From the NCBI RefSeq assembly GCF_000004195.4, contig NC_030681.2:21592482-21656481 (forward strand): a stretch of DNA of 64,000 nt, written 5' to 3'. Below are positions 1 to 10,550 of the stretch, piece by piece (the stretch's first letter is position 1; each line of letters opens with the position of its first letter). The notes beneath the pieces are model-generated. The model was not told where the DNA came from. It worked only from the letters and a program-made list of their open reading frames with translations, and did not search any database. Position numbers and translations under genes: made by a program. This DNA comes from Xenopus tropicalis. Lineage: Eukaryota > Chordata > Amphibia > Anura > Pipidae.

Positions 1-2
1 TC

Positions 3-400
3 CTTAAGAAGGATATTAATGAGCTGGAGAAAGTGCAGAGACGTGCAACTAAACTGGTTAAGGGGATGGAAGGGTTAAACTATGAGGTTAGACTGTCGAG
101 GTTGGGGTTGTTTTCTCTGGAAAAGAGGCGCTTGCGAGGGGACATGATTACTCTGTACAAGTACATTAGAGGGGATTATAGGCAGATGGGGGATGTTCTT
201 TTTTCCCATAAAAACAATGAACGCACCAGAGGCCCCCCTTTAGATTGGAGGAACGGAGCTTCCATTTGAAGCAGCGTAGGGGGTTTTCATGGTGAGGGCA
301 GTGAGGTTGTGGAATGCCCTTCCTAGAGATGTTGTAATGGCAAATTCTGTTAATACTTATAAGAGGGGCCTGGATGAGTTCTTGAACAAGCATAGTATCC
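3..400 (+). mobile_element. CR1-type LINE 3' end (broken reverse-transcriptase C-terminus)
   Basis: Reading from base 3, the frame gives [20 protein letters not shown], then [20 protein letters not shown] and [16 protein letters not shown], the C-terminal signature of CR1-family LINE polymerases. The frame breaks near 235 by loss of one C in the run before TTTAGATTGG, after which the expected segment ending [14 protein letters not shown] is out of frame. It continues to GGCCTGGATGAGTTCTTGAAC and then diverges. The element is cut off by the window start. A second copy is at 20305-21783. Confidence 0.88.
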
Positions 401-433
401 AACTGGGATACTAATTAGATACTAATATCTACC

Positions 434-1258
434 TATGCTGCCTGTGTATGCTATACTCTGCCTTCCCTACCCTGCCTGTGTATGGCACACACAGGCAGCA
501 CAGGGCAGGCAAAGTATGGCACACACAGGCAGCATAGGGCAGGCAGAGTATGGCACACACAGGCAGCATAGGGCAGGCAGAGTATGGCACACACAGGCAG
601 CATAGGGCAGGCAGAGTGTGGCACACACAGGCAGCATAGGGCAGGCAGAGTATGGCACACACAGGCAGCATAGGGAAGGCAGAGTATGGCACACACAGAC
701 AGCACAGGGCAGGCAGAGTATGGCACACACAGGCAGCATAGGGCAGGCAGAGTATGGCACACACAGGCAGCATAGGGCAGGCAGAGTATGGCACACACAG
801 GCAGCATAGGGCAGGCAGAGTATGGCACACACAGGCAGCATAGGGCAGGCAAAGTATGGCACACACAGGCAGCACAGGGCAGGAAGAGTATGGCACACAC
901 AGGCAGCATAGGGCAGGCAGAGTATGGCATACACAGGCAGCATAGGGCAGGCAAAGTATGTCACACACAGGCAGCATAGGACAGGCAGAGTATGGCACAC
1001 ACAGGCAGCATAGGGCAGGCAGAGTATGGCACACACAGGCAGCATAGGGCAGGCAGAGTATGGCACACACAGGCAGCATAGGGCAGGCAGAGCGAGGCAC
1101 ACACAGGCAGCATAGGGCAGGCAGAGTGTGGCACACACAGACAGCATAGGGCAGGCAGAGTATGGCACACACAGGCAGCATTGGGAAGACAGAGTATGGC
1201 ACACACAGACAGCACAGGGCAGGTAGAGTATGGCACACAGGCAACATAGGGCAGGGGG
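434..1258. repeat. 34-bp minisatellite with a head-to-head inversion
   Basis: About 23 copies of a 34-bp unit (TATGGCACACACAGGCAGCA followed by TAGGGCAGGCAGAG) run from about 483 to 1258. Bases 434-482 carry the same unit in opposite orientation, so the array turns round at about 482/483. The unit length is not a multiple of three, so each open frame passes through three registers, giving a false 34-residue Cys-rich protein repeat on the minus strand. The array belongs to the hAT-type element ending at 1481. Confidence 0.93.
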
Positions 1259-1481
1259 TGAACAATACAGAGGATTAAAACATGTGAACAACACAGGGAA
1301 TTACATTTTTAAACAATACAGGGGGTTTACAGCCTGAATCTGATGTGTGAGCAATGCAGGTTTCCAGATAATCACAGTACTAATACCATTTAAAGCTTAC
1401 ACAAAGGTAAGCCATCAAAGTAGCCAGGTGGTGGGGGGGCCACACAGAGGGGGGTCACGGGCCACCAGTTGGACAGCCCTG
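434..1481 (-). mobile_element. Truncated hAT-type element carrying the 34-bp array
   Basis: The segment 1259-1481 is the reverse complement of a diverged version of the left end of the complete element at 4509. Shared landmarks are AACAATACAGGGGGTTTACA, GGGGGGCCACACAGAGGGGG and the terminus CCAGTTGGACAGCCCTG. The other terminus is missing; the array abuts the LINE remnant near 430 without a recognisable inverted repeat or target duplication. Confidence 0.75.
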
Positions 1482-2873
1482 CTATATTATATACCTAAAA
1501 CACTGGGTCAACACTCCTTGCTTACCAGCAAAAATGCCAGACTCCTGGATGCTTCTTTTTAAGGTGATGTTACAGATATGCCCTAAAACTCAATCATTTT
1601 GAATATCTGGACATTAATCTCATTCTCTGGGGTCCTAATGTTCTTGGTGGATATTGCAGTAATATACTTCAGCATCTGACAGCTTATCCTTACAAAGTAT
1701 GTTTACAGAAGAATCAATAGTTTAATTACAATGTAAAATGGTGAAATTGTAAAATCCCGTATAATCATTACTTTATTTAAAGAAATATTTTACCCATATC
1801 TGATGTATATCTAGTATATAGACGTGCCAAGTATACCCACACAGAAAGGGGCACACACACTAACCCTACACATGTACGATATATAGAGTATATATATTTA
1901 AACGCCTGTTTTATTTGAACACAGGGACTCCTCGTTATTTATTATTACTATACCACATGTTTTATTTCATTGATTGATTCAGTTTACCTTGAATTGGCAG
2001 TGATACTGCCCTTAGTCGGAGAAGGCTTGATGAACATTTTATGTGTGATCATATTTTAGGTTTCTGTTCCAAAAGCAATGAGTAAAATTCTGCAGGGATC
2101 CAAAGTTGTTATCATGACAAATGGTTATTGACACCACTGCCAACATTCATACTCATCCGTCTAGTTCTCCAGGCCAGGATGTAAGGTGCTGGATGAACAT
2201 AAAATAGGAACAAATGTTATATGCTTTGAGACCAATCATTAACAAGAGAATATGTGGTACACAGAGCTAGCAATTGCACCCTTTTCTGGCCCAAAACGTA
2301 TACAGGTTTCATGATTATAGTCCATATATTCCATTTCATTCAATGTATCAATGTTTAATGTCCTATATTAAAGACTTTAAATGATTCTAAATCAATGAGC
2401 AGATTTTACTATGGATGGTAAATACACGTGCATTGGGCAGTTACTGTGCCAATAAACAAAATACATCTTTTTCATTGAGAATTTTATTAAACTTTCATAA
2501 TATTATGGTAGCTGCAATGCCTGCTATTTATAATTCCTTATTAAGTGTATGTATGATGTGAGCTTTGGTTAATCAGAAGAACCAGTATGAAGGTGTCTCA
2601 TAAACTATAGACTGCTGTGTATACAGTCAATATCCAATGTTTTTTGTAGCAGGAAAAAAACCCCAATATATTTACCAAACTGAATTGCTTGCACATTGAT
2701 TTTAAGAATATTGCGCTCATATTTTCCCATGGCCCCCATGATCAGATAGGACTAAATAATTTTTTAGCTTTTCATAAGTTCAATCTGCTCCTTGTGAAAT
2801 CTCTTTGGTTTGGGTAATTTTGAAATTCTGCAATTTCAGAGAACGATTAAGTGCACTTTGAGCAATAAATGAG
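1482..2873. other. AT-rich intergenic DNA, nothing recognised
   Basis: No coding exon, RNA gene or bounded repeat is supported here on either strand. The frames are short and interrupted. It contains only A/T-rich unique-looking sequence and small microsatellite-like runs near 1870-1900. Confidence 0.6.
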
Positions 2874-3570
2874 CAGTGATGGGCAAACTAATTCGCCAGG
2901 CATGGATTCATGGCGTTTTGGCATCTGCAGATTTTTTACGCAAAATGGGCAACCATATTGGCCGCATAAACATTCATCAAGCAACAAAAAATGGTCGCCC
3001 ATGGCAAAAAAAGTTGTTGTGGGTGTCAAAAAAAAAAAATGGGCGTCAAAAATATTATTGCGTGTGTCAAAAAAAATAACTTGCACAACAATTTTTTTTT
3101 TGACGTGCAACATTTTTGCCGTTTCACTGATTTTTTGCTGAAGCGACATGGGACAGATGTGATGAGTGAATTTTTCCAGCAGGCATGGATTCACAGCGAA
3201 TTTTCACATTTCGCCATCGGCGAATTGTTTTGCCAAACTTCAGAGAAAATCGACTGGAAAAAAATTTGTTGCCTGCCAAAAAAAGTTGCGGTCGCATCAG
3301 AATGGGAGTGGTAACGTAACAATGGGCGATGTTGCACCAAAATAGGTGATGTTGCGTCAAAAATAGGTGCATTTGTGTCAAAATGGCCGTGGACACGCAA
3401 AATAGGTGCCAACACGTCAAAATAGGTGTGGTTGCGGGAAAAAAAAGATGCGCATGACAAAAAGTTCATGCAACAAACATGTTTTGCTGATTTTTCACCT
3501 TTTCACGAATTTTCAAAGTGTTTCGCAAATTTTATGGCGAATTGAAACAGGACAGATTCACTCATCACGA
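2874..3570. mobile_element. Dimeric MITE of the TAGTGATGAGCGAA family (hAT-type)
   Basis: Two head-to-tail MITE monomers (about 2874-3160 and 3161-3570) each carry the motifs CAGGCATGGATTCA and a GGGACAGAT/GGACAGATTC end. The outer boundaries are flanked by one shared 8-bp direct repeat TAAATGAG (2866-2873 and 3571-3578), so the dimer seems to have inserted as a unit. There is no coding capacity. Confidence 0.82.
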
Positions 3571-3869
3571 TAAATGAGTAAAGCTCCACCAGACATGTAA
3601 AGGATTATCTCTTTTAACTGTATTTACATGGCCTTTGTGGATTTCATGAGATTTTCGCCTAAGTGAGGGTGTAAGGTTGCTGCACCTTGACCACCATTCT
3701 GACTTTTTGAGTTTCTACTTTCAACATCTTCTTGTGTTCAGGTTTCGATTCAATTCAGTTTATATTATTAATCAATATGTTACATTAAAAAAATCAAATG
3801 GAAATTGCCTCCTTAATTAAGAATTATTTGGGGATTTTAGTTACTGTGTAACCCTAGGCAGTGCCAGTC

Positions 3870-3968
3870 AGTGGCAACTAAAGTGAATAAAGTGTTGTCT
3901 TTGTCTTATACATTACTGGCAAGGCCTCACCCTGATTATGCATGGCAGTTTTGGGCTCCAGTCCTTAA
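3870..3968 (+). mobile_element. CR1 LINE fragment
   Basis: The stretch GGCAAGGCCTCACC...TATGCATGGCAGTTTTGG...CTCCAGTCC matches the reverse-transcriptase segment also seen at 20595-20640. It ends exactly at the TTAA of CCAGTCCTTAA, where another element begins. Confidence 0.8.
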
Positions 3969-4500
3969 AGGGGAAGGAAAGGTAAAAGTAAGATTTTTTT
4001 TAGAAAGGTCTATGTAATTACACCAATAAACACTCACAGTAATGAGTCCTCTGTCAAACGAAACAGCATTTCTTTCCATCTATTTTGTACACATGGTTCT
4101 TTGTATTAGACTTCTTCTCTCAGCTCAAACCTCCAGGACTCGGGCTTGAACATGCTCAGTTTTCTCTTCTCCATCCCCTTCCTTTTTCCCTCCTCCCTTC
4201 TCCCCTCCCTGCTGTAATCTGAGCTGACATCCACTAGCCAACAGAGTGTGAGAGACTCAGGCAGGAGAAAAAAAAATCACACCAAGCTAATATGGCAGCT
4301 GCTTTCTTAAACAAACACAGAGAGCTTCTAGTTTTTATTAAAATAAACACAATTAACACAAATAATACCAGCATCAGTTGATAATCAGTGGCATCAGATG
4401 AGCAAAGTATAAAGTATAGTTTGTTTTCTCTGTTTCTAAAGGCGCAAAGAAAAGACCAAAACACCACCCACTTGAATACTGTAACATCTGGTACAGAATC
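3965..4500 (+). mobile_element. TTAA-type (piggyBac-like, Xenopus T2-style) element, left part
   Basis: The element begins TTAAAGGGGAAGGAAAGG at a TTAA that belongs to the interrupted CR1 sequence, consistent with TTAA-targeting insertion. It contains a pyrimidine-rich middle (4150-4215). It is itself interrupted by the hAT-type element at 4509 and resumes at about 5526. The right terminus could not be placed; it may have been lost near the 33-bp array. Confidence 0.6.
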
Positions 4501-4508
4501 ATCTAGAC

Positions 4509-5517
4509 CAGTGCTGTCCAACTGGCGGCCCGCGGGCCGCATGCGGCCCGCGACCCCCCTCTGTGTGGCCCCCCACCTGTCTGGCTTACTCTTGTGTAAG
4601 CTTTAAATGGTATCAGTACTGTGATTAACTGCCCCCCCTGCATGGTTCTCACCTCAGATTCAGGCTGTAATCAGGCTGTATTGTTTAAATATGTAATCCC
4701 CTGTGTTGTTCACACCTTTTAATCTCTGCATTGTTTACCCCCTGCAGTGTTCACACCTCAGGCTCAGGCTGTAATCACCCACATTGTTCCCCTGTTCACA
4801 CCTCAGGAGCAGTAGAAACCCACAAATAATCCCTGCACACTACAAAAAGAACATATACTGAGGTGGTACTTCAATTAAAAAGTTTTTTAATATATAGTTA
4901 TTGTGCAGACTGTAGGAGCAGTGCCAGCATTGTGTCACTGTAGGCTGCCTGTGTGTGCACACAGCATAGGGCAAGCAGAGTATGGCACACACAGGCAGAG
5001 TAGGGCAAGCAGAGTATGGCACACACAGGCCAAGTTTGGCACAAACCAGCCAAGAATGGCACACACAGTGAAAGTATGGCACGCAGGCAGGGTAGGGAAG
5101 GCAGAGTATGGCACACACAGGCAGGGTAGGGAAGGCAGAGTATGGCACACACAGGCAGGGTAGGGCAGGCAGAGTATGGCACACACGGGCCAAGTATGGC
5201 ACAAACCAGCGAAGAATTGCACACACAGTGAAAGTATGGCACGCAGGCAGGGTAGGGCAGGCAGAGTATGGCACACACAGGCAGGGTAGGGAAGGCAGAG
5301 TATGGCACACAGGCAGGGTAGGGCAGGCAGAGTATGGCAGGTTTTTGCTGTACTACAACCATTAATATGGGTATGATCATGTGATAACATGGGTGTGGTT
5401 TCAAGTGGGTGTGGTTTCAAAAAGGGGAGTGGTCAAAACTGGCTTCCATTATCGGCCCTCCACCACGTAGGTCGGAAAAATTCCGGCCCTCGGTACAACA
5501 GAAGTTGGACAGCACTG
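4509..5517 (+). mobile_element. Complete non-autonomous hAT-type transposon with internal minisatellite
   Basis: The inverted ends are CAGTGCTGTCCAACT and AGTTGGACAGCACTG. They are flanked by a perfect 8-bp target duplication ATCTAGAC at 4501-4508 and 5518-5525, the hAT signature. The left end has a GC-rich palindromic block (GGCGGCCCGCGGGCCGC). No transposase frame is present. The interior from 4967 to 5340 is a tandem array related to that at 434-1258. Confidence 0.92.
4967..5340. repeat. Minisatellite with a higher-order unit inside the hAT element
   Basis: Units of the GGCAGAGTATGGCACACACA type are mixed with a variant block (CAAGT.TGGCACAAACCAGC ... GTGAAAGTATGGCACGCAGG) that occurs twice, at 5031 and 5191. 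This gives a higher-order period of 160 bp. The frames on both strands are repeat artefacts. Confidence 0.85.
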
Positions 5518-5659
5518 ATCTAGACCCATTATTTAGGTCCTCTATAAAATCCACAAGTATAGTAACTTCCTCACATGTTTTCTCATTGTACAGGATACTC
5601 TTATGCAGCCTTTGACTCTCTTGCTAGCTTTCTGCCTATGTCCCCCATGATTGAAATAC

Positions 5660-7615
5660 TTCAGCTAAGGTTTGATAGGGGCTATAGAGAAATTCAGCTA
5701 AGGTTCGATAGGGGCTATACAGAACTTCAGCTAAGGTTCCATAGGGGCTATACAGAACTTCAGCTAAGGTTCGATAGGGGCTATACAGAACTTCAGCTAA
5801 GGTTCGATAAGGGCTATACAGAACTTCAGCTAAGGTTCGATAGGGGCTATACAGAACTTCAGCTAAGGTTCGATAGGGGCTATACAGAACTTCAGCTAAG
5901 GTTCGATAGGGGCTATACAGAACTTCAGCTAAGGTTCCATAGGGGCTATACAGAACTTCAGCTAAGGTTCGATAGGGGCTATAGAGAACTTCAGCTAAGG
6001 TTCGATAGGGGCTATACAGAACTTCAGCTAAGGTTCGATAGGGGCTATACAGAACCTTAGCTAAGGTTCGATAGGGACTATACAGAATCTCAGCTAAGGT
6101 TCGATAGGGGCTATACAGAACTTCAGCTAAGGTTCGATAGGGGCTATAGAGAACCTCAGCTAAGGTTCGATAGGGGCTATACAGAACTTCAGCTAAGGTT
6201 CGATAGGGGCTATACAGAACTTCAGCTAAGGTTCGATAGGGGCTATACAGAACTTCAGCTAAGGTTCGATAGGGGCTATAAAGAACTTCAGCTAAGGTTC
6301 GATAGGGGCTATACAGAACTTCAGCTAAGGTTCGATAGGGGCTATACAGAACCTTAGCTTAGGTTCGATAGGGGCTATACAGAACCTCAGCTTCAGCTAA
6401 GGTTCGATAGGGGCTATAGAGAACCTCAGCTAAGGTTCGATAGGGGCTATACCGAACTTCAGCTAAGGTTCGATAGGGGCTATACAGAACTTCAGCTAAG
6501 GTTCGATAGGGGCTATACAGAACTTCAGCTAAGGTTCGATAGGGGCTATACAGAACTTCAGCTAAGGTTCGATAGGGGCTATAAAGAACTTCAGCTAAGG
6601 TTCCATAGGGGCTATACAGAACCTTAGCTAAGGTTCGATAGGGGCTATACAGAACTTCAGCTAAGGTTCGATAGGGGCTATACAGAACCTCAGCTTCAGC
6701 TAAGGTTCGATAGGGGCTATAGAGAACTTCAGCTAAGGTTCGATAGGGGCTATACAGAACTTCAGCTAAGGTTCGATAGGGGCTATACAGAACTTCAGCT
6801 AAGGTTCGATAGGGGCTATACAGAACTTCAGCTAAGGTTCGATAGGGGCTATACAGAACTTCAGCTAAGGTTCGATAGGGGCTATACAGAACTTCAGCTA
6901 AGGTTCGATAGGGGCTATAAAGAACTTCAGCAAAGGTTCCATAGGGGCTATACAGAACTTCAGCTAAGGTTCGATAGGGGCTATAGAGAACCTCAGCTAA
7001 GGTTCGATAGGGGCTATACAGAACTTCAGCTAAGGTTCGATAGGGGCTACACAGAACCTTAGCTAAGGTTCGATAGGGACTATACAGAACCTCAGCTAAG
7101 GTTCGATAGGGGCTACACAGAACTTCAGCTAAGGTTCGATAGGGGCTATACAGAACTTCAGCTAAGGTTCCATAGGGGCTATACAGAACTTCAGCTAAGG
7201 TTCGATAGGGGCTATACAGAACTTCAGCTAAGGTTCGATAGGGGCTATAAAGAACTTCAGCTAAGGTTCCATAGGGGCTATACAGAACTTCAGCTAAGGT
7301 TCGATAGGGGCTATACAGAACTTCAGCTAAGGTTCCATAGGGGCTATACAGAACTTCAGCTAAGGTTCGATTGGGGCTATAAAGAACTTCAGCTAAGGTT
7401 CCATAGGGGCTATACAGAACTTCAGCTAAGGTTCGATAGGGGCTATAAAGAACTTCAGCTAAGGTTCCATAGGGGCTATACAGAACTTCAGCTAAGGTTC
7501 CATAGGGGCTATACAGAACTTCAGCTAAGGTTCCATAGGGGCTATACAGAACTTCAGCTAAGGTTCCATAGGGGCTATACAGAACTTCAGCTAAGGTTCC
7601 ATAGGGGCTATACAG
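5660..7615. repeat. 33-bp minisatellite array, about 59 units
   Basis: The unit is CAGCTAAGGTTCGATAGGGG followed by CTATACAGAACTT. Because 33 is divisible by three, long frames stay open in both directions: 161 codons on plus (5575-6060, 11-residue unit ELQLRFDRGYT) and 449 codons on minus (7708-6359, LAEVLYSPYRT). Variants include TTCGAT versus TTCCAT, CTT versus CCT at the unit junction, and 39-bp units with an extra CTTCAG (near 6390 and 6692). TTCC variants are concentrated toward the right end. No conserved domain, signal sequence or codon bias suggests a real protein. Confidence 0.95.
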
Positions 7616-9602
7616 ATGCAAACACAATTTTCCTAGTGGAAAACTAGGCAACTCAGAAAAGAAGGTAGAAGGTAGGAAGCCACATTTACAGTATTTTACA
7701 TTAAACAATGTTTTGGGGAAAAAAGAGGTCCTGAAATACTTAACATTGTCTCAAATAAATGAAGCTTCATGCTTTGCACTTTTTTGCTTGTGTTGCCTAG
7801 TGTTCTTTTATCGTCCCTATTCTTTGCCAATGCTTATGTTTTCTGTTCCAGCTCTTGTGCAAAGTAGTCCTTTGAAAAATGGGCTTCACTTTCATTTGTG
7901 GATTATTTATAGCTTAGCAGGATGTGCCGTCCTGGTGTATTTGATGTTCTTGGCAGTGTACACAGCATTCAAGCCTTTGTACCTACACTAATCATGAACC
8001 TAATTCCTGGTGCTTTGCTACCTTTCAGCTAATTTCATACAGTATTCTACTGAACATCAGCACCCTATTCTTTACCTGTCTGCTACATCACTACTTTCTA
8101 ATAGGGAAAAGTGGTAATGGCGAACACCTCATTGACCTTCATTGATTGAAGCCTAAGAAATTATGTCATGTTTTGCTTCTTTTTTTTTTTGTCTAACAGT
8201 AACCTGGACCTAAATATGGATTTTTTTTCTGTCCACGGTGCCTATTGGGAAACCCTGGGTTCAACAGATGGAGGGAACAGGTAGCTGAACAGAGTACCAC
8301 TTCCTGCTACAGGCACCATGCACAACCAGCTCAACAGGAAAAAAAAGGAATTGTTTGAAATTCATATACAGCATATACAGAATCCCGCTGCGACATCATT
8401 TGCTACATTTCAGTCTCACTGTAGGGCATATTCGCTTTATTCTGGAGAAGCAGAACAAGCATCTCCATCCCACCTTCCCTTTCTTTAAATATGTTCCATA
8501 CCTATATATATATACTGTATATATACAAAAACACAATAACAAAGAGCTTCCATTGACTATGCAGCCATTTTCACACTTGTATTCTGAAATGCATGTCACG
8601 TATTTATTGTCATTTTTTGCCTTGACCATTCAGTGAAGATTAAACTGTATGTCCAAATACCTACATTTCAGCTTGGTCAACAAGCTTTATATTAAGACAG
8701 AATTAAGAAAGTGTGATACTATAGCAAACAGGAATATACAGTTTATAAGCTCATTATTCATCTATGTTCTCTCATTTAAGGCTGTCTATAGGGTTGCCAC
8801 CTCTGCTGGCTTTCTTAGCCAGGCAGGGGTGACGTCACGGAGGGGAAGCGGAGCCATGATGCAGTGGGGCAGGACTATGACGCCGCGATCAGTGATTGCC
8901 CGATTGCCGCACCAATTGAGTTCTGCCCGGTTTTCCTAATTTGGGAAACCAGGCAGGAGGTTTTGACCCGGGCAGCCCTTCTGAAAACCGGGCTGTCTGG
9001 GTCAAAACCGGTCAGGTGTGTAACTGGATGATTTGGATCAGGTTAGAGTCCCCCAGAACACCCTACACCTCTGTATATAATGCCATCATTTTTATTAGAA
9101 ACCATTCCACTAATGTAGTATATTGAATAACTGACCCTAAGCATTAAAAAGTTGGATAGCACTGTTTTAGACATTATGGGGCTGATTTGCTAAAAAACAG
9201 AGTTTGCTTTTTTTTCCTGTATTCCATTTTTCCATGGCAAAAAAAAGCTTCTAATTCTAATTCTAATATTTTTGACTCTGAGTTATCCAATTCACATTTT
9301 CTAGCTTCAACAATGGAAAGCATTTGGCATCTAAAATTTGGCAAAATGCCCAAGTCAATGGGAGGAGTGTTTTCTGTTTACAAGCTATTTTAAAATTCAA
9401 GAATTAGATTTTTTCAAATAATTGACTGGAGGAATGTGATTTTAGTGCGATTTACTTTTTTTTGTCATTTAACGCAATCAAGCTTTTCTAATTCAAGTTT
9501 TTTAAAAATGCAGGCAGGCGATAAAAAAAATACAATTGAGTTAACTTTTTTCTAGATTTGGAAAACCTCAAAAATTTGAATGATATTAAATCTTTTTTTC
9601 CA
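7616..9602. other. Intergenic DNA with eroded repeat fragments
   Basis: No gene is supported. A GC-rich island at about 8790-9030 starts TAGGGTTGCCACCT and contains a local inverted repeat of GGGTCAAAACCGG with TTTTGACCCGGG; it looks like a degraded DNA transposon. From about 9178 (GGGGCTGATTTGCTAAA) begins sequence like the end of the GGGGC..ATTTATCAA MITE family. Confidence 0.5.
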
Positions 9603-10170
9603 GGTACTGGTACAGGTCTATTATACAGGAATATGTTATCCAGAAAACTTAAACTATGGCAATTCCTTTTCCCATTGAATCCTGTATAGCCAAGTCTTTA
9701 TTTCTAACTAATTTGCTTTTTCTTGTAATACTCAAGCAGTACCATTTATCTAAGGTAGGGGTCCCCAACCTTTCTTACTCGTGAGCCACAGTCAAATGTA
9801 AAAAGACTTGGGGAGCAACACAAGCACCATAAAAGTTCATGGAGGAGCCAAATAAGGGCTAAGATTGGCTATTAGGCAGCTTCTATGCACCCTATCAGCT
9901 TACAGGGGCTTTATTTGGTAGGAAATCTTGTTTTTATTCAACCAAAACTTGCCCCCAAGTCAGGAATTCAAAAATAACTCCCTGGTTTGGGGGCACTGAG
10001 AGCAACATCCAAGGGGTTGGGGAGAAACATGTTGCCCCCGAGCCACTGGTTGGGGATCACTGATCTAAGGGTAACCTTTATAGCATAAATCTATCCTGAT
10101 GGCAAAACAATCCTATTGGTTCTCTTTTAAACTTTTTTTTAGTTCCTTTATGGAAGGATCCCTTACTTGT
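9603..10170 (+). mobile_element. Diverged ACAGGTATRGG-family MITE, interrupted
   Basis: Fragments resembling GTTATCCAGAAA (9650) and AAAACAATCCTATTGG (10106) correspond to the family better preserved at 26398 and 42941. The 9756-10062 hAT-type element is inserted into it. The boundaries are approximate. Confidence 0.5.
9756..10062 (+). mobile_element. hAT-type MITE (CAGTGATCCCCAACC family)
   Basis: This is a 307-bp element running from GTCCCCAACCTTTCTTAC to ACTGGTTGGGGATCACTG. It is flanked by a perfect 8-bp duplication ATCTAAGG (9748-9755 and 10063-10070). It is the same length and over most of its span nearly identical to the copy at 34595. Confidence 0.93.
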
Positions 10171-10465
10171 ATCTAAAGTTGTACCCTGCTTCTACTGTTG
10201 TCGATGTTATGGTAAGATCCAATACGTAGATACCTAGAAAGGTGATATATTTAGATTCACTTATATATTAAGGGAGAATTTTTACAGTGGATTCGGTATT
10301 TAGACAATATGACTTTATAAAAATTCCAAATATATGTTTAAAAAAAAAAAAATAAGGTGCAAAAAAGTAACAAAATTAAATGCCTCTTAGTTTTTGTATT
10401 TATAAAGAAACTATAATTCAAGATTAAGCTATTTCTGTAAAAAAATTAGAAAAGGAGTGTTTTTT

Positions 10466-10471
10466 TTTATT
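10466..10471 (-). promoter_or_regulatory. Candidate fshr poly(A) signal
   Basis: AATAAA lies on the minus strand about 80 nt past the fshr stop, inside an A/T-rich run. It is only a candidate. The 3' UTR could be longer and extend toward the repeat boundary near 10170, and transcript data are needed to decide. Confidence 0.25.
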
Positions 10472-10550
10472 TCAGGAAACACTAAATAATTTAGACTTCT
10501 ATCAAATAGAAATTTCACACCTCCTGAGGTATGTTGTTACAGCTTCACTG

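Noticed and set aside
434..1258. CRISPR-like regular array
   Set aside because: There are no spacers: units are contiguous and near-identical. The context is vertebrate with transposon ends. The same applies to 5660-7615 and 20972-21695.
429..1294. Cys-rich repetitive proteins of up to 278 codons on minus
   Set aside because: The 34-bp unit cycles through all three frames, giving the same false protein in each; it is an array artefact.
6359..7708. 449-codon minus-strand frame (LAEVLYSPYRT repeats) and 161-codon plus-strand frame at 5575-6060
   Set aside because: Both are read-through of a 33-bp minisatellite open on both strands; no domain, splice context or independent coding evidence.
1..10465. 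LHCGR exons, expected downstream of FSHR in many vertebrates
   Set aside because: No LRR or seven-helix coding exon was seen on minus in this interval; the neighbour, if present, is outside the window.
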